Shown piece after piece: positions 49,318 to 58,201 of a DNA stretch of 63,375 bases. The notes under the pieces were generated by a model. It was not told the DNA's origin. It was given only the letters and a program-made list of their open reading frames with translations, and made no database searches. Made by a program: the position numbers and the translations under genes. The stretch covers positions 1 through 63,375 of the forward strand of contig JAQXJP010000011.1 of the NCBI GenBank assembly GCA_029008875.1. The letters are read 5' to 3'. Position 1 is the first letter of the stretch. Each line of letters starts with the position of its first letter. The DNA comes from Lachnospiraceae bacterium. GTDB taxonomy: Bacteria > Bacillota > Clostridia > Lachnospirales > Lachnospiraceae.

Positions 49318-51819
49318 ATGAAATTTGGTGCGATGATTGCCCAGTGGGCGAAGGGCGTAGCGACCGCTTTTTCAGAACTCACAAAGGTACAGATGGCGAT
49401 AGTGGGAACGACTGCGGTCGTTGCAGTCAGCGGAATCGGTGTGGGTTCCAAAATTGTATATGATCAGTTTCACCAACCGGAAGCGATTGTAGCGGATGCG
49501 GAAGCGGAAACCGAGACAATGACGGAGGAACAGGACAAGACGATTCCGGTGATTACGCAGGGTGAGCAGGTAACGCTGGTGGGAAGTTCCATTGAGCGGG
49601 ATTTGAAGATTAAGATTCAGGATGAGCACTTCACGGACGTGAAGGGACAGCCCTTTTCCATCTCCATCGTGAAGGCTTCCGATGGGGAGAAGACAACGGA
49701 TAAGTCCGATGACAAGTCTTCTGCGACCAAGTCCGGTGCTAATACATCACCTGCAAAAACGGATACCAAGACTTCCGGGACAACGGCTGCAAGCTCCGAT
49801 TCCAAGGATGCCCAAAAGGATGAAAATGTCATGGTGTATGAGGATGATGACCAGGATGGTATCATCTACATCAAGAAAATCGAGGCCGGAGATTACTTGG
49901 TTAGTCTGGATGAGATCGAAGGATATTATACCGGTTCAGAGTCCATTCTCGTCACGGTAAAGGACAAGATTGAGTATAAGAAGGTTGATGTCGCGGATGA
50001 GATCAAGAAGGAAAGTGAAGTGTCCGCGGCGGAAGACGTGATGATCGAGGATAATGTAGAGGTGGAGGCCGTAATTCAGGATACGGTTGCCCTTCTGGGA
50101 ACGGATTGTAAGTCCACCGCGGTGAGCGGTGCCAACGTGGATATGTCCAAGTTTGGCGGCGCGGCAGCGGCAAGCGGAGAGAGCAAAGCGGAGCTTGTGA
50201 GAGCGGTACAGCAGACGGCAAGCGTGGTGCGCAACAGTATTCCACTGGTGGGAACACAGACAGGGGAAACACAGACAGGGGAAGCCACGTACAGCTATAA
50301 GATCGTCAACAAGTTCTCTGACGGAAAAGCAGATGAAACAATCAAGAAGACAGCGAAAGCCGGAACACAAGTGAGTGCCGGCACATACGAGGGATATTCC
50401 ACGACAGATCCTACAGAATTTACAATCTCTGCAGAAGGACCTTTCGAATGGACGGTAAACTGGACCAAAAATCAGGCTACAACATACGATTATAAGTTCA
50501 TCCACAAATTTTCAGATAAGCAGGAGACTGTTGAGGAGACCGGAAGCGGCGCGAAGGGTGCAGAAGTTACCGCCCAGAAGACTTTTGAGGGTTACACTAC
50601 AGCAAGTACCAAAACTTACGCCATTGCGGAAACCGGTAATGAGTGGACCATCGAGTGGACCAAGACTCCAACCAGTGTAAACGCGCTCTACACCATTCCG
50701 TCCAGTGCGACCATCTACACCACCGGAGCCACCAGCCTTGCATTGAAGGCCACCATCTCCGATGAGAGCAAGATTATCAAGAGTGTTGCGTGGGAAAGCG
50801 CAGACAGCAAGATTGTGACGGTATCCGATGCCAGTGCGGCGGGATGTACCATCAAGGCGGTTGCGGCGGGAACCGCAAATGTAAAGGCAACCATCACCTA
50901 CCTCAATGTTGCAGGGGATGACACCAAGACCGCAACCAAGGAAGTGACCTGTGCGGTTACCGTAAAGGCGGCAGATGCAACTGCACCGCTGTATGACACA
51001 ACGGGAGCACGGCTCTACATAGACGACAAATGTACAAAACCGGCGACGGTTGCCAATTACTCCGCAACGGGAACCTACTATAAGGATCCGAAGTACACCG
51101 GATGGTGGACATTAAACGGAAATGTATATTATTACGATTCCAACTATAAACCCGTAACCGGCAAGCAGGTAATCAGTGGAATTACATACAATTTTGATTC
51201 CAACGGAGTGCTTCAGAAGACGGATGGAACCTACGGAATTGACGTTTCCAAATATCAGGGCAAGATTGACTGGAATGCGGTTGCAGCTGCCGGAATCAAG
51301 TTTGCAATCATTCGTTGCGGATACCGTGGCGGATTAAACGGACAGTTGATTGAGGATCCGTATTACCGGACCAATATCAAGGGCGCTACCGCAGCCGGAA
51401 TCAAGGTGGGTGTATACTTCTTCACCCAGGCAGTGACGGAGGCGGAGGCCGTTGAAGAGGCAAGTATGGTTCTGAGTCTTGTATCCGGATATCGTCTCAG
51501 CTATCCCATCTTTGTGGATACCGAGAATGGTGTCAGCGGAGCGAGAGCAAACGGTCTGGACGTAAATACCAGAACCGCGTGCGTGGCAGCCTTCTGTAAG
51601 ACCATCGCAAACAGCGGATACACAGCAGGAATCTATGCGAGCAAGAGCTGGTATGGAAGCAAGCTGAATATGTCAGCCCTGAACAGCTACTGCATCTGGG
51701 TTGCACAGTACAACACCACATGCACTTACACCGGAAGGTACAGTATCTGGCAGTATTCTTCCAAGGGCTGTATCAACGGAATCAACGGATATGTAGATTT
51801 GAACGTAAGTTACATGTAA
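49318..51819 (+). CDS. Membrane-anchored GH25 lysozyme with multi-domain stalk
   Basis: An 833-aa surface protein. A short cytosolic start leads into one membrane segment (residues ~25-45). Outside follow a prealbumin-like module split by a Ser/Thr/Lys-rich linker (~80-210), two beta modules with the FSDK/EWT pattern (~320-440), a Big2-type Ig-like domain (~450-555), one glucan/choline-binding-like repeat (WWTLNGNVYYYDSNYKPVTG) and a C-terminal GH25 muramidase (~640-833). The catalytic acids are in GIDVSKYQGKIDW and FVDTENGVSG. It should cleave peptidoglycan at the cell surface. The ATG at 49318 fits the TTAGGAGGAATGCAAGAA spacing better than the ATG at 49309. It is the last gene before a glycosyltransferase region. 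Confidence 0.9.
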   Translation: MKFGAMIAQWAKGVATAFSELTKVQMAIVGTTAVVAVSGIGVGSKIVYDQFHQPEAIVADAEAETETMTEEQDKTIPVITQGEQVTLVGSSIERDLKIKIQDEHFTDVKGQPFSISIVKASDGEKTTDKSDDKSSATKSGANTSPAKTDTKTSGTTAASSDSKDAQKDENVMVYEDDDQDGIIYIKKIEAGDYLVSLDEIEGYYTGSESILVTVKDKIEYKKVDVADEIKKESEVSAAEDVMIEDNVEVEAVIQDTVALLGTDCKSTAVSGANVDMSKFGGAAAASGESKAELVRAVQQTASVVRNSIPLVGTQTGETQTGEATYSYKIVNKFSDGKADETIKKTAKAGTQVSAGTYEGYSTTDPTEFTISAEGPFEWTVNWTKNQATTYDYKFIHKFSDKQETVEETGSGAKGAEVTAQKTFEGYTTASTKTYAIAETGNEWTIEWTKTPTSVNALYTIPSSATIYTTGATSLALKATISDESKIIKSVAWESADSKIVTVSDASAAGCTIKAVAAGTANVKATITYLNVAGDDTKTATKEVTCAVTVKAADATAPLYDTTGARLYIDDKCTKPATVANYSATGTYYKDPKYTGWWTLNGNVYYYDSNYKPVTGKQVISGITYNFDSNGVLQKTDGTYGIDVSKYQGKIDWNAVAAAGIKFAIIRCGYRGGLNGQLIEDPYYRTNIKGATAAGIKVGVYFFTQAVTEAEAVEEASMVLSLVSGYRLSYPIFVDTENGVSGARANGLDVNTRTACVAAFCKTIANSGYTAGIYASKSWYGSKLNMSALNSYCIWVAQYNTTCTYTGRYSIWQYSSKGCINGINGYVDLNVSYM

Positions 51820-51849
51820 GTACGGTTTATAGGACAATAATTATTATAT

Positions 51850-51887
51850 ACTCCTTTCATCAGATGAGAGATGAAAGGAGTATTTTT
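51850..51887 (+). terminator. Terminator that also sequesters a ribosome binding site
   Basis: ACTCCTTTCAT (51850-51860) pairs perfectly with ATGAAAGGAGT (51871-51881) across a 10-nt loop, then TATTTTTATG. The right arm contains the AAAGGAG site of the mini-gene at 51888. Confidence 0.8.
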
Positions 51888-51998
51888 ATGAAAGGATATA
51901 TTGTCGATTGCGGATATATGGGATATATTGATGGCGCATACATGCTGTTTGCGGATGAGAATGATTACAGAGAAGCCCTTGAGGAGAGCCAATCTTAA
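51888..51998 (+). CDS. Small protein, 36 aa
   Basis: The ATG at 51888 follows GAAAGGAGTATTTTT. The product is MKGYIVDCGYMGYIDGAYML followed by an acidic tail ending DYREALEESQS. It is rich in Tyr and Gly in the first half. I believe similar ~35-aa proteins occur in other Lachnospiraceae, but I cannot assign a function. Its ribosome binding site is locked in the stem of the preceding hairpin when transcription comes from the lysozyme gene. Confidence 0.6.
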   Translation: MKGYIVDCGYMGYIDGAYMLFADENDYREALEESQS

Positions 51999-52030
51999 AG
52001 AAAAAATAATAGAAACTATGAGAAAGTTAA

Positions 52031-52059
52031 TTTACTTTTTGCGAATAACCCGTTATGAT
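52031..52059 (+). promoter_or_regulatory. Sigma-A promoter of the glycosyltransferase gene
   Basis: TTTACT (52031-52036), a 17-bp spacer and TATGAT (52054-52059). About 45 nt separate it from the start. Confidence 0.6.
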
Positions 52060-52110
52060 AAATGCATAGATTAACAGAGGACAAAGTAACTGACACACAA
52101 GGGGAATGTT

Positions 52111-53124
52111 ATGAAATTACTTTCATTTGCAATTCCATGTTACAACTCACAGGATTACATGGAGAAATGCATCGAGTCCATCCTACCGGGAGGAGAGGAC
52201 GTAGAGATTATTATTGTGGATGACGGATCCAAGGACCGCACTGCGGAAATTGCAGATACCTACGCCGCAAAATATCCCACCATTGTCAAGGCGATTCACC
52301 AGGAGAACGGCGGGCACGGTGAGGCGGTGAACACGGGACTTCGCAATGCTACCGGACTGTATTTTAAGGTGGTGGACAGCGATGACTGGGTGGATCGGGA
52401 CGCGTATGACAAGATATTGGCCAAGCTTCGGGAGATTGTGGAATCCGGAGATTCGATAGACATGATGCTGGCGAATTACGTCTATGAGAAGGAAGGTGCC
52501 AAGCACAAAAAGGTGATGCGCCAGACCGGTTTTCCCACAGATTGTATGTTTACCTGGAATGATATCCATCATTTCCACAAGGGACATTACATATTGATGC
52601 ATTCCGTTATCTACCGCACCAAATTGCTGCGAGATTGCGGATTGGAATTGCCGAAGCACACCTTCTATGTGGACAATATCTATGTATACAAACCGCTTCC
52701 TTATGTGAAGAAGATGTACTACATGGATGTGGATTTTTATCGCTATTTTATCGGGCGTGACGATCAATCCGTCAATGAGAGTATTATGATCCGGAGAATC
52801 GATCAACAGATCAAAGTCAACAAGATTATGCTGGACGATGTGGATCTGTTTAAGGTTTCCAATTTAAAGTGCCGCAGATACATGTTCAATTATCTTGAGA
52901 TCATCACCGTGATATCCACCGTGCTACTGATACGCTCCGGCACACCGGAGAATCTGGAGAAAAAGCGTGAGCTGTGGGGATATATCAAGGAGCGGGATGT
53001 TCGCGTATTCCATAAGCTGCGCCGAGGAATTATGGGACAGACCATGAATCTCCCGGGAAAAGGAGGCCGCAAGATTTCCATCGCGGCGTACCACATCTCA
53101 CAGAAGCTGGTGGGATTCAATTAA
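52111..53124 (+). CDS. Family 2 glycosyltransferase
   Basis: A 337-aa GT-A-fold enzyme. The UDP/nucleotide-sugar domain has SFAIPCYNSQDYMEKCIESI, EIIIVDDGSKDRT and the metal-binding DSDDWVDRD; a QENGGHGEAVNTGL segment is typical of the family. The C-terminal part is longer than the core and helical, without clear membrane segments. It transfers a sugar to a lipid, protein or wall acceptor; the acceptor is unknown. The ATG at 52111 follows AAGGGGAATGTT. A terminator follows at 53164. Confidence 0.9.
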   Translation: MKLLSFAIPCYNSQDYMEKCIESILPGGEDVEIIIVDDGSKDRTAEIADTYAAKYPTIVKAIHQENGGHGEAVNTGLRNATGLYFKVVDSDDWVDRDAYDKILAKLREIVESGDSIDMMLANYVYEKEGAKHKKVMRQTGFPTDCMFTWNDIHHFHKGHYILMHSVIYRTKLLRDCGLELPKHTFYVDNIYVYKPLPYVKKMYYMDVDFYRYFIGRDDQSVNESIMIRRIDQQIKVNKIMLDDVDLFKVSNLKCRRYMFNYLEIITVISTVLLIRSGTPENLEKKRELWGYIKERDVRVFHKLRRGIMGQTMNLPGKGGRKISIAAYHISQKLVGFN

Positions 53125-53163
53125 GTCATTATCCGACAGGCGGATGTCCATCGGATACATACA

Positions 53164-53191
53164 AGAGGCTGTATACACAGCCTCTTTTTTG
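53164..53191 (+). terminator. Rho-independent terminator
   Basis: AGAGGCTGT (53164-53172) pairs with ACAGCCTCT (53177-53185), followed by TTTTTT. It ends the glycosyltransferase transcript. The same AGAGGCTG stem word appears at 44605. Confidence 0.9.
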
Positions 53192-53230
53192 ATATAAATA
53201 AAAATTATAACAAGTTATAAGATTTGTATA

Positions 53231-53260
53231 TTAACACTTTTCCCGGGACATAAGTATAAT
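53231..53260 (+). promoter_or_regulatory. Sigma-A promoter of metNIQ
   Basis: TTAACA (53231-53236), an 18-bp spacer and TATAAT (53255-53260). Only about 45 nt of leader follow, too short for a SAM riboswitch or T-box. Confidence 0.65.
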
Positions 53261-53311
53261 AACAAACATGCAAGGGAGCAAAACAAATCTCGCATGACAT
53301 GAGGTGAAGAA

Positions 53312-54343
53312 ATGGCAGACATTGAGGTAAGACATTTATCCAAAACTTTCCCGGCCAAGGATGGTAAGGTGGAGGCTTTGAAGGACATCAATATCAGCAT
53401 CGAGAGTGGCGACATTTACGGAATCATCGGAATGTCCGGTGCGGGAAAAAGCACACTTGTACGATGTCTGAACTTTCTGGAGCGCCCCACGGAGGGACAG
53501 GTGCTGATAAGCGGAGTAGACCTGGCAGAACTCAGTGAGAGGGAACTCCGCAAAGAGAGAAGAGACATCTCCATGATCTTTCAGCATTTCAATTTGTTGA
53601 TGCAGAAGAACGTCACAGACAACGTTGCATTCCCCCTGACACTTCAGGGTGTGAAGAAAAAGGATGCAAGAAAGCGGGCGGAGGAACTGTTGGAATCCGT
53701 AGGACTTGCCGACAAGAAAAGGGCATATCCGGCGCAGCTGTCCGGAGGACAGAAGCAGAGAGTTGCGATTGCAAGGGCCCTTGCAAGCAATCCCCACATT
53801 TTATTGTGTGATGAGGCAACCAGCGCGCTGGATCCACAGACCACAGCATCCATTTTGGAATTGTTGCGTGAGATCAATGAAAAATTGGGAATCACTATTG
53901 TGATTATCACCCACCAGATGTCCGTGGTGCGGGAAATCTGTAAGCACGTGGCAATCATTGAGGAGGGAAGCCTGGCGGAGGAGGGCGAAGTAGAAGAGAT
54001 TTTCAACCATCCCAAGAGCAAAGCAGCCAGAAGCCTTTTGAAAAACGACGGATCGGAGGGTGAGTGGCCGGGAGATGAAATCCTCCTGAAGGAGCTTCAC
54101 GAGGCTGCGCGAATACGAATTGTATTTACGGAGAACTCTTCCTTTGAGCCGGTTATCGCAAACATGGTGCTGAAATTCAAGGCGCCGGTCAATATCCTGC
54201 GGGCAGACACCAAGAATGTGGGTGGAATTGCCAAGGGCGAGATGATTCTGGGACTCCCGGAGGACAGCGAGCTCCGGCAGCAAATGAAAGACTACCTGAC
54301 AGAGCAGGGTTTGGCAGTAGAGGAGGTGGAGGACTATGAGTAA
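53312..54343 (+). CDS. metN: Methionine ABC transporter ATPase
   Basis: A 343-aa MetN: Walker A GMSGAGKST, Q-loop FQHFNLLMQ, signature LSGGQKQR, Walker B ILLCDEATSALDPQ, H-loop THQM. The C-terminal NIL regulatory domain (~residues 260-343) binds methionine and inhibits transport in characterised members. The ATG at 53312 follows TGAGGTGAAGAA. Its end overlaps metI by 8 bases. Confidence 0.95.
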   Translation: MADIEVRHLSKTFPAKDGKVEALKDINISIESGDIYGIIGMSGAGKSTLVRCLNFLERPTEGQVLISGVDLAELSERELRKERRDISMIFQHFNLLMQKNVTDNVAFPLTLQGVKKKDARKRAEELLESVGLADKKRAYPAQLSGGQKQRVAIARALASNPHILLCDEATSALDPQTTASILELLREINEKLGITIVIITHQMSVVREICKHVAIIEEGSLAEEGEVEEIFNHPKSKAARSLLKNDGSEGEWPGDEILLKELHEAARIRIVFTENSSFEPVIANMVLKFKAPVNILRADTKNVGGIAKGEMILGLPEDSELRQQMKDYLTEQGLAVEEVEDYE

Positions 54344-55007
54344 TATAGATCCAGCAGTGGCAATCATGATTGTAAAGGGAATCGGAGAAACGCTTTACAT
54401 GTCCGTTGTGTCCACCATTCTCGCATATGTCATCGGAATCCCAATGGGAATCACCTTGACGGTGACGGACAAGGACGGCATTCATCCCAATCGGTTCATT
54501 TACAAGATATTGGATGTGATTGTGAATATCGTGCGAAGCATTCCCTTCTTGATTGGTTTGATGTTGTTGATCCCCTTTACACGATGGATCGTGGGAAGAA
54601 GTTACGGCTCCACGGCAACCATAGTACCCTTGGTATTTTGTGCAGCCCCGTTTGTGGCAAGACTTGTGGAATCCTCCCTCAAGGAGGTGGACGCAGGCGT
54701 GATTGAGGCGGCAAAATCCATGGGAGCAAGCAACTGGGATATCATTGGGAAGGTCATGCTGGTGGAGGCCAGAACCTCTTTGGTCACGGAGGCGACCATC
54801 GCGTTTGGAACCATCTTCGGATATTCCTCCATGGCAGGAATCGTAGGTGGCGGCGGACTGGGAGACATCGCAATCCGATACGGCTACTACCGGTACGAGG
54901 CAGGGATCATGATTGTCTGTGTCATCCTCCTTGTGGTATTGGTTCAGATTTTCCAGACCGTGGGAATGTTTGCCGCAAGAAAAGTGGATAAGCGGCTGAC
55001 GCATTAG
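54336..55007 (+). CDS. metI: Methionine ABC transporter permease
   Basis: A 223-aa permease with five predicted membrane segments. The EAA loop reads GVIEAAKSMGASNWDIIGKVM. The strings ETLYMSVVSTILAYVIGIPMG and GSTATIVPLVFCAAPFVARL are typical of MetI. It starts within the end of metN and is followed 51 bases later by the binding lipoprotein. Confidence 0.95.
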   Translation: MSNIDPAVAIMIVKGIGETLYMSVVSTILAYVIGIPMGITLTVTDKDGIHPNRFIYKILDVIVNIVRSIPFLIGLMLLIPFTRWIVGRSYGSTATIVPLVFCAAPFVARLVESSLKEVDAGVIEAAKSMGASNWDIIGKVMLVEARTSLVTEATIAFGTIFGYSSMAGIVGGGGLGDIAIRYGYYRYEAGIMIVCVILLVVLVQIFQTVGMFAARKVDKRLTH

Positions 55008-55058
55008 AATAAGTGTATGAAAAAGATAAGAAAAAGTATAAGTAAGGAGAGAAAAACT

Positions 55059-55928
55059 ATGAAGAAGAAATTATTGGCAAGTTTATTGACAGCAGTTTTT
55101 ACAATCGGAGCATTTACCGGATGCGGTAATCAGGCACAGAGCACAACCGACACGAAGGACACCCAGAGTGCAACAGAGACAGTAGTGGAATCCAAGGGAA
55201 CCATTACTGTGGCAGCTTCTCCTACACCCCACGCAGAGATTCTGAAAGAGGCAGCCAAGATTCTGGCGCAGGAGGGCTGGGATCTTCAGATTACAGAGTT
55301 TGAAGATTACGTGCAGCCGAACGAGGTGGTATATTCCGGAGAAATCGATTGCAACTACTTCCAGCATGTTCCCTATCTGGACAGCTACAATGAGGAAAAC
55401 GGCGAGGATCTGGTAAGCGTAGCCGGAATTCACTACGAGCCGTTTGGAATCTATCCGGGAACCAAGAGTGATTTGTCTGAGGTTGCAGATGGTGATGCCA
55501 TCGCCATTCCAAACGATACCACCAACGAGGCGAGAGCATTGTTGTTGCTTCAGGATAACGGCCTGTTAAAGCTCAAGGATGATGCAGGACTTACCGCAAC
55601 TGTCAACGACATTGTGGAAAACCCATACAACCTGGAGTTTGTAGAGCTTGAGGCTGCGCAGGTATCCAGAGTTACAGGGGAAGTTGCCTTCGTGGTATTG
55701 AACGGAAACTACGCATTGGAAGCAGGCTTCTCTGTGGGCAAGGACGCGGTAGCATATGAACTTTCCGATTCCGAGGCAGCAAAAACCTATGTAAATATCA
55801 TTGCGGTGAAGGCCGGAAATGAGAATAACGAGGGTGTACAGGCACTCGTTAAGGTGCTGAAATCTGATGAGATTAAGCAGTTTATCAACGATACCTACGA
55901 CGGAGCGGTTGTTCCTTTCGAGGATTAG
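55059..55928 (+). CDS. metQ: Methionine-binding lipoprotein
   Basis: A 289-aa NlpA/MetQ lipoprotein. The signal peptide ends in the lipobox GAFTGCGNQ, followed by a Thr/Ser-rich linker. The mature part has ITVAASPTPHAEILKEAAKI, VYSGEIDCNYFQHVPYLDSY, PFGIYPGTKSDL and AIPNDTTNEARALLLLQ, which match the family ligand-binding segments. The ATG at 55059 follows GTAAGGAGAGAAAAACT; an in-frame ATG 42 bases upstream would spoil the signal peptide. Confidence 0.94.
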   Translation: MKKKLLASLLTAVFTIGAFTGCGNQAQSTTDTKDTQSATETVVESKGTITVAASPTPHAEILKEAAKILAQEGWDLQITEFEDYVQPNEVVYSGEIDCNYFQHVPYLDSYNEENGEDLVSVAGIHYEPFGIYPGTKSDLSEVADGDAIAIPNDTTNEARALLLLQDNGLLKLKDDAGLTATVNDIVENPYNLEFVELEAAQVSRVTGEVAFVVLNGNYALEAGFSVGKDAVAYELSDSEAAKTYVNIIAVKAGNENNEGVQALVKVLKSDEIKQFINDTYDGAVVPFED

Positions 55929-55969
55929 TGAAGTGTCCGCAATCACAATCATATAAAACAGAAAAGAAA

Positions 55970-56026
55970 AACCCCACATGCGGATTGTCGGCCAAAGAAA
56001 GCCAAATCCCATGTGGGGTTCTTTTT
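55970..56026. terminator. Bidirectional terminator between metQ and the EAL gene
   Basis: AACCCCACATG (55970-55980) pairs perfectly with CATGTGGGGTT (56010-56020), with T-runs on the right and A-runs on the left. It serves both converging genes. Confidence 0.9.
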
Positions 56027-57932
56027 AATTTTTCATATTATCTTCCAAATAACGGACAAACTCCTCCGTCTTGATGGCCGGGGAAAAGTAAAATCCCTGA
56101 ATATAGTCGTTGCCGATGGACTTCAGGAAATCAAACTGCTCTTTGGTTTCCACACCTTCTGCCACCACTTGAATGTTCAAGGAGTGGAACATGAGAAGTA
56201 ATTTCTCAAACAACTCATGAAGTTTGGAATCATTACAAGCCCGTTGCGTCATCTCTTTGTCAAACTTCACCAAATCAAAATCCGAAGTAATCATGCGCTG
56301 CAGATTGGCGTATCCGGTTCCGAAATCATCCAACGCCAAGAGATAACCCTGCTTCTTAAGCTGCTGCAGATTATCCGAGAAAATAGCCGGAGAGCAGTTG
56401 GATGCAGTCTCCGTAATTTCAAAGCAAATGTAATGGCTGGGAACCCGGTATTTCGCAGTAATTTTATCCACGGTCTCCATAAAATTGCGCTGCAGACACT
56501 GAATGGTAGACAAATTCATCTCCAGATAGTGAAGGCCCAGCGCCTCCATATTGTGGGAAGAGATAAACTTGCAAACCTGCTCTAACACAAATTCTCCAAT
56601 TTGGATGATGGTGCCATTGCTCTCCGCCAGAGGAATAAATTCTGCGGGAGAGATGGGGCCAAGCTCCGGATCTGTCAGGCGAACCAGCGCTTCCGCTGTC
56701 ATAAATTTGCGGTCCGCATTGGTGCAAATCGGTTGGAAATATACCTCAAAGGATTGGTCCTGGACGGCACGCTCTATGGCGAGCTCCACCTGATTCTCAC
56801 GAATCTTGTCCTTGATTCCCAATTCTGAAGTGGGAACGATGCCGTAGCGCATGCGGTGCATCTTCTGGAAATAGGTCAAATATGACCGATAGCTCTCTCT
56901 GGTGGGACAATTCTCCGGATAGGAAATGGAAGTCACAAAGGAAGAACAAACCATCTCAATGGAATCCACCGTCCACACCCGATTAAGTCCCTCATAGATT
57001 TTTTGCTTCATCTCTTCCGGATCCTGGCCGAAGGTCAGATTCAAGACAAAGCAGGAATTGTTAATCTGGAAGGCATTTCCCGCGTAGACAAAGGAGCGAA
57101 GATACTTGGCAATGGCAACCATCATCTTCTCCGTGTTGCGGATGCCGTAACTGGTAGTCATCAAATCATAGTCCGCAATACGCACCAAGATGGAGGTAAA
57201 GGGGAACTTGTTGTACATCATCTTGGTCACGGACTCTGCCAGATAAGAGCGATTGGCAAGTCCGGTAACCTGGTCCAACACACTCTGGTTATTCTCCGTA
57301 GTAAGAAACAGCATAAACACGCTGATGGAAACAGTAAAGCTATGAATCAGCAATGAGGGTACAAAATACTGAATCAGCATGGGGAAGAGGTTAATTGCGG
57401 TGATGATATACATCAGAATGCGAAACTTGCGGTCCAGCATATCTTTATTCTTGGTGCAGTAGATCGCGCTCCACACAAAGTAGATATAGGGAATCACATA
57501 AGTAATCACCCGAAAGGGACCGCTTGTGTATACACCGTTCTCATAAGAAAACAGCAACCCATGAATCGGATTGGTGATAATGGCAGCCGTGCTCCAGAAA
57601 ATCGGAGTCGCCATCAGGGTTTTACGAAGTGCCGGAATCAGTTTCCGCATCTCCAACTGCACACACACGTACATGAAAAAGCAGAAGGTAGCAGCTTGCT
57701 CGGAGAGATAGTAGGCAAGAGTAATAAATTGTACAAACCATCCCGCAAATTGGTGCTCAATGGCATAGCCGCTGATAACATCCGTAACAGGAGTGAAAAA
57801 AGAAAACAATAAAAGTGCAATGAATATATGGCTTTTGGCATTATTCAGATGCTTGCTGCGCAGGTACGTCAAAATCACAATCAAATGAAAGGCGATTGCA
57901 CACAAGTCAAAATCATAGTTGTAGGTGCCCAA
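56025..57932 (-). CDS. Membrane c-di-GMP phosphodiesterase (EAL) with degenerate GGDEF
   Basis: A 635-aa minus-strand protein. Residues ~1-200 have about seven membrane segments. A GGDEF-like domain (~215-370) has lost the GGDEF signature loop (FQINNSCFVLNL in its place), so it should not make c-di-GMP. The EAL domain (~385-635) has EVYFQPICT, AEALVRLTD with E-A-L intact, LEMNLSTIQC, FEITETA, LDDFGTGYANLQRM and a late DYIQGFYFSPA, so it should degrade c-di-GMP. The start is TTG at 57932 behind GGGGGATTTCTC. Its position next to the flagellar genes fits a motility-regulating role. Confidence 0.88.
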   Translation of the reverse strand: MGTYNYDFDLCAIAFHLIVILTYLRSKHLNNAKSHIFIALLLFSFFTPVTDVISGYAIEHQFAGWFVQFITLAYYLSEQAATFCFFMYVCVQLEMRKLIPALRKTLMATPIFWSTAAIITNPIHGLLFSYENGVYTSGPFRVITYVIPYIYFVWSAIYCTKNKDMLDRKFRILMYIITAINLFPMLIQYFVPSLLIHSFTVSISVFMLFLTTENNQSVLDQVTGLANRSYLAESVTKMMYNKFPFTSILVRIADYDLMTTSYGIRNTEKMMVAIAKYLRSFVYAGNAFQINNSCFVLNLTFGQDPEEMKQKIYEGLNRVWTVDSIEMVCSSFVTSISYPENCPTRESYRSYLTYFQKMHRMRYGIVPTSELGIKDKIRENQVELAIERAVQDQSFEVYFQPICTNADRKFMTAEALVRLTDPELGPISPAEFIPLAESNGTIIQIGEFVLEQVCKFISSHNMEALGLHYLEMNLSTIQCLQRNFMETVDKITAKYRVPSHYICFEITETASNCSPAIFSDNLQQLKKQGYLLALDDFGTGYANLQRMITSDFDLVKFDKEMTQRACNDSKLHELFEKLLLMFHSLNIQVVAEGVETKEQFDFLKSIGNDYIQGFYFSPAIKTEEFVRYLEDNMKN

Positions 57933-57984
57933 GAGAAATCCCCCAATTTTTACATATTGTTTACAAGCTTATTACTCTGATGTT

Positions 57985-58014
57985 ATTATATCACATAAAA
58001 TTATCAGAAAACAA
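57985..58014 (-). promoter_or_regulatory. Sigma-A promoter of the EAL gene
   Basis: On the minus strand: TTGTTT (58014-58009), an 18-bp spacer and TATAAT (57990-57985). Confidence 0.65.
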
Positions 58015-58136
58015 TCGCATAATATGGAATGAAATTTGATAATTTTTCCTACATATTGAGAAAAACAACAAATTTGGAATAGTCATTTTCATAACCAACA
58101 AGATAAGATACAATATAGGCAACTTTTGAAGTACCA

Positions 58137-58187
58137 ACGAATGAAAAGAATCAACAAATGAAAAGAATCAAGAAATGGAAAGAATAT
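58137..58187 (+). repeat. Three 17-bp tandem repeats
   Basis: ACGAATGAAAAGAATCA, ACAAATGAAAAGAATCA and AGAAATGGAAAGAATAT follow each other directly, the last ending 14 bases before the start of the hydrolase gene and next to its ribosome binding site. Confidence 0.8.
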
Positions 58188-58201
58188 GGAGGAGAGGAAA
58201 C

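Larger units (their letters stand above)
57933..58201. other. Gene-free divergent region with minus-strand promoter and 17-bp tandem repeats
   Basis: The left part holds the promoter of the EAL gene. The right part holds three 17-bp tandem repeats just before the hydrolase gene. The middle is AT-rich with no clear structure. Confidence 0.6.

Noticed and set aside
53192..53311. SAM riboswitch or methionine T-box before metN
   Set aside because: The leader after the promoter is only about 45 nt and has none of the conserved motifs.
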